Source: Linum tenue
Lineage: Eukaryota > Streptophyta > Magnoliopsida > Malpighiales > Linaceae
NCBI GenBank assembly: GCA_946122785.1
Contig: CAMGYJ010000010.1
Location: 35,257,608 to 35,321,607, forward strand
Length of the DNA: 64,000 nucleotides
Direction of reading: 5' to 3'
In this document: piece after piece, positions 61,092 through 64,000 of the stretch
Position numbering within the stretch: the stretch's first letter is position 1
Layout of the letters: every line of letters begins with the position of its first letter
Notes under the pieces: model-generated
What the model was told of the DNA's origin: nothing
What the model saw: the letters and a program-made list of their open reading frames with translations, nothing else
Database searches by the model: none
Position numbers and translations under genes: made by a program

Positions 61092-61209
61092 TGTCACAAA
61101 TAATAATCATACTTCTAAAACATACATAAAATATTTCAAACATCACAAAATGTCACAAATAATAATCATACTTCTAAAACATACATAAAATATTTCAAAC
61201 ATCACAAAT
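61092..61209. repeat. 59-bp tandem duplication
   Basis: tgtcacaaataataatcata through to tttcaaacatcacaaa is present twice back to back (61092-61150 and 61151-61209) and looks identical by eye. Confidence 0.85.
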
Positions 61210-61699
61210 AATAAGATTAAATTAATTATTATAAAGAGTAAAAAATTGTATAATGAGGTTAATTATAACTCATTTATATGTTAATGTCCTATAAATTAAT
61301 CAACACATCCGATCTAAAAACTGACGAAATGAACATCACATTAAACTCCCTCATTATTGTCGGGTCCAATCATGCCCGATTAGAAAGAGTTTAATGTTTA
61401 GCAGTTAACCAAGCTAAAATTTTAGAGAACCAGCCACCTATAGTTTGTACAAAATATTATTGTTTCGTATTAGTTCTGAAAATTCATATTAATTTGTAGA
61501 ATTCTACATCGCTTTTGCATGTTCAATACTGCAGTTCGATATGCGCAATGAAATTTGTGTTACAATTTTAAGATTACCCGTCATTTTATAGGTTATAAAA
61601 ATTATAAATCATGTAATAAACTTTGCTTTTTCAGAAGATTTAATAGGCTAGCTAACCGTGAAAAGTCCTCTGCTTTTCAAATCTTCGCTTAGTGCATGT

Positions 61700-61890
61700 T
61701 TACAATTTATGGAGATAAAACAAATTATCATAGTGTAATTGGTTGTGATTATTGTTTTTGTTTGAAGAGGCAATGGTTCAAATCTTGATATTGATACTTT
61801 TTCATATGAAGTAGATAATATTGTGATGACAAAAATACTCTTCCTACTTTCACTCTCGCTTCACGAAATTTGAAATAGAAGATCTTAAAA
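61700..61890 (+). repeat. SINE-like dispersed repeat, copy B
   Basis: It has the same order as copy A at 3960: catagtgtaattggttgtga (A-box-like), atggttcaaatctt (B-box-like), then cttcctactttcactctcg and acgaaatttgaaat. Confidence 0.45.
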
Positions 61891-62154
61891 CATTAAATAT
61901 ATCTTATAGAAAGAGCTTCTTCAACCAAGTAGGAAAATTATTTTACCTTAAATTATTATATCTTATAGAAAGTGATTAATTGTGAAATCGGAACTCAAGC
62001 AACATTGATTCAAACATTAAATTATAAATTGTATGTGTGGTTCAGTTTAGACAAAATACATACGTGTAGCCAAACCATGGATCTTTGTGACAAATATAAT
62101 TTTTATTTTGTCACAAATCTACACATAATATAAAAATAAATTGGGCACTTATAC

Positions 62155-62260
62155 GAAAAAGAGCTTCCTAGAATCACTCTCGGACCACGAAATTTGAAAT
62201 GAGACTCTCATTTTTCAACTTTATTATTATATTATGTGTAGAGTTGTCACAAAAAATGAT
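62155..62260 (+). repeat. SINE-like repeat, 3' tail only
   Basis: cttcctagaatcactctcgg, then acgaaatttgaaatgagact, the 3' part of the family without the tRNA-like head. Confidence 0.4.
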
Positions 62261-62465
62261 TATACTCGTCACAAAGGTCCATGTTTTGATTACACTTGTG
62301 TATTTTGTCTGAACTAAACAACACATACAATTTAATATTAATGTTTGAATCAATACTACTTGAGTTTCGATTTCAGAACTAATATCGTTCTATAAAATAT
62401 AAATAACTTAAGATAAAATATAAATACAGAATCATCATCGCCAAACATACTTCTAGAGTCCAATC

Positions 62466-62760
62466 AAAGAAATAACAACAAATAAATGTAGTCTAGGTGG
62501 TTATAATGCTCTTTCTTCATTTATGTGACCAATGTTCGAACTCCAATGATAACAATTTTAATATACAAATATTTTCTTCATTTATGTGACCAAGGTTCGA
62601 ACTCCAATGATAACAATTTTAATATATAAATATGAATTGAGTGCAATGACAAAAATGACATTCCTAGAATCACTCTCAGGCGACGAAATTTGAAATAGGA
62701 GAATTCCAACCCATGTTTTGCCTTTATGTATTTTGTAGATATCTATATCTATAATTTTAT
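62466..62760 (+). repeat. SINE-like dispersed repeat, copy C, with internal tandem duplication
   Basis: gtagtctaggtggttataat (A-box-like) and aatgttcgaactcc (B-box-like) are followed by the family 3' body (cattcctagaatcactctc, then acgaaatttgaaatagg) ending in tattttgtagatatctatat. A block of about 64 bp containing the B-box (tcttcatttatgtgacca... to ...aattttaatata) is duplicated at 62514-62575 and 62576-62635. Confidence 0.5.
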
Positions 62761-63112
62761 ATATTATGACATTTCAAAAGTAACTTCTTGCCACATAAGC
62801 ACTTGAAGAACTTACAAGTTGCCAAGGTGGACAATTTTGTAATAATTTTTTTTATTATTGATCTATTTATAAAGCTATCTCTCTTTTAGTATTTAACTCA
62901 CTTTTACTAAACATTGATAATAAGTTACATTTTGATGAGAATATAAACAAAAATATGCATGAATAATAATAATAATTTCGTTAGATAAAAAAAATATAAC
63001 GATGAAAATAGAGAATGGCATATATCGCGTTTGTTTAAACAAAAAATGTATGATTAAATCGTATCCAGTAAATTATCTTACTCATTTTAACCAAAACTTA
63101 ACAATAAGTTAT

Positions 63113-64000
63113 TGTTTGAGCCGGGTAAATCTCTTTCTCCCCACGCGCCTGCGCCTTGCACACCTGCGTCTTGCTCCACGCCTCGAACCTACACGGGAGG
63201 CGCACAACGGACCCTTGAGGTCCGTTAGCATTCCGACGATCAAGTTAGCACCTCTTTAGAGAGAGAAGTAAAACAAAGTTCTAGTGAGAGAGCCGAACCT
63301 GAGTAAATGAGATTCACCTCCTTGGCTATTTATACCTCGAGGTTGGCCGATCGTTGTCCCCCAAATCCGCCCTACGACATCACTGCAATTAATGCATCAT
63401 ACCTCCCATTAGCCATGGGCCTCAACCGTCTGACACAGAGTTCAGAGATTTGAGGCGCCCACCTTACTTTACCGCGCCTTTCGTACGCTTTTGGGAGGCC
63501 TTACCTCATCCCCTGCGCCCTCCGTACATTTCTAGCCGTTATACCCTTCTGTCGTTATGCGGCCCGTGTTAGAGGCCGGTCCCACTTCGCCAGCCTTTAT
63601 CCTCAGCTATCATTGGGTTGGGCCCCTTTCTTGTTGCCTGCCCTTCTCCTCATTTGGGCTCAATTCATAGGCCTCCCCCTTTGCTTCTATCTAGTTGGGC
63701 CCTTTTGTTGGGCTTTCTTACCACCCCCAACAATTGCCCCTAGTTAGGCGCCTGAAGCTTCGGTCAGGGGCCTAACTGTTTTATGCCCCGCCAATGAGTA
63801 CTTTATCCATTAGGCGTTTAGGGTTTTGACCCGGGTAATGTGATCTAAGAGGCCATTGGGCGCCTAGCTTTTTTTTCCGTCGTCTCGATATCCGGACCCT
63901 CTCTACCTTTTTCCCCCCTGATCTGGTTGAAAATTGGAATTTTGAATTTCAAATTCCATCCATAGCGAGCGTCTCTCCGCCTTCCCGCTTCTCTCTCCTC
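63113..64000 (-). mobile_element. Probable LTR of a retrotransposon, cut by the window edge
   Basis: There is a sharp change at about 63113 from AT-rich DNA to a GC-richer block starting TGTTTGAGCCGGG. On the minus strand a TATAAATAG box (63330-63338) lies upstream of a stretch ending cttgatcgtcggaatgcta...gtccgtt, the look of the R/U5 part of plant Ty3/gypsy LTRs. The other LTR end, any internal region and any target duplication lie beyond the window. Confidence 0.4.
63330..63338 (-). promoter_or_regulatory. TATA box within the probable LTR
   Basis: The minus strand reads TATAAATAG (plus strand ctatttata), about 50-80 bp before the CT-rich presumed transcript start. Confidence 0.45.

Overview
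This is eukaryotic nuclear DNA from a flowering plant. The genes have GT-AG introns, the intergenic DNA is AT-rich, and the encoded families are plant-typical (UMAMIT/WAT1, DUF538, Agenet, XSP1-like subtilase, plant mobile domain). A STR6 gene lies beside an ICP55 remnant, a pairing I recall from Arabidopsis (At1g09280 and At1g09300). I therefore favour a eudicot, probably a rosid, but cannot name the species.

Layout: 1-1219 holds the last four exons of a WAT1-related transporter (+). 1220-25157 is almost gene-free and rich in transposons. It contains a Tourist-like MITE (4321-4662), degraded LTR-retroelement sequence (about 5325-7600), and a near-complete 6.8-kb LINE with an 18-bp target duplication (7619-14390). 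It also holds a 4.8-kb MULE-like element carrying a decayed plant-mobile-domain gene and, on the other strand, the N-terminal part of a MURA-type transposase (15390-20177), with a hAT element nested inside, plus two palindrome-rich MITEs. A possible small membrane-protein gene lies at 21740-21991 (-).

25305-42063 is the main gene island: STR6-like rhodanese/serine hydrolase (+), a decayed ICP55 peptidase remnant (+), an XSP1/SBT4.14-like subtilase (+), a DUF538 protein (+) and a four-module Agenet protein (-). 42064-49200 is again mobile DNA. It includes an RNase-H-like LINE-type pseudogene split by a hAT MITE, and a Pack-MULE with a 10-bp target duplication that carries a broken berberine-bridge-enzyme-like gene and is itself split by a second, inverted copy of the same hAT family. 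49539-56768 (-) is a complete 13-exon gene for the largest RNA polymerase II subunit (RPB1/NRPB1). 56769-64000 holds a further hAT MITE, a Tourist-like MITE, SINE-like repeats, and the start of a probable LTR at the right edge.

The host genes are independent housekeeping or secreted-protein genes and form no operon or obvious pathway. The most notable content is the mobile DNA: two composite MULE-type elements with host-like gene cargo, several nested insertions that can be ordered in time from exact target duplications, and a young full-length LINE whose two ORFs overlap at ATGA. In the host genes, RPB1 appears to use two GC-AG introns and ends its CTD earlier than the Arabidopsis protein as I remember it. 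Exon coordinates were read by eye from splice consensus plus family similarity; no search or alignment program was run.
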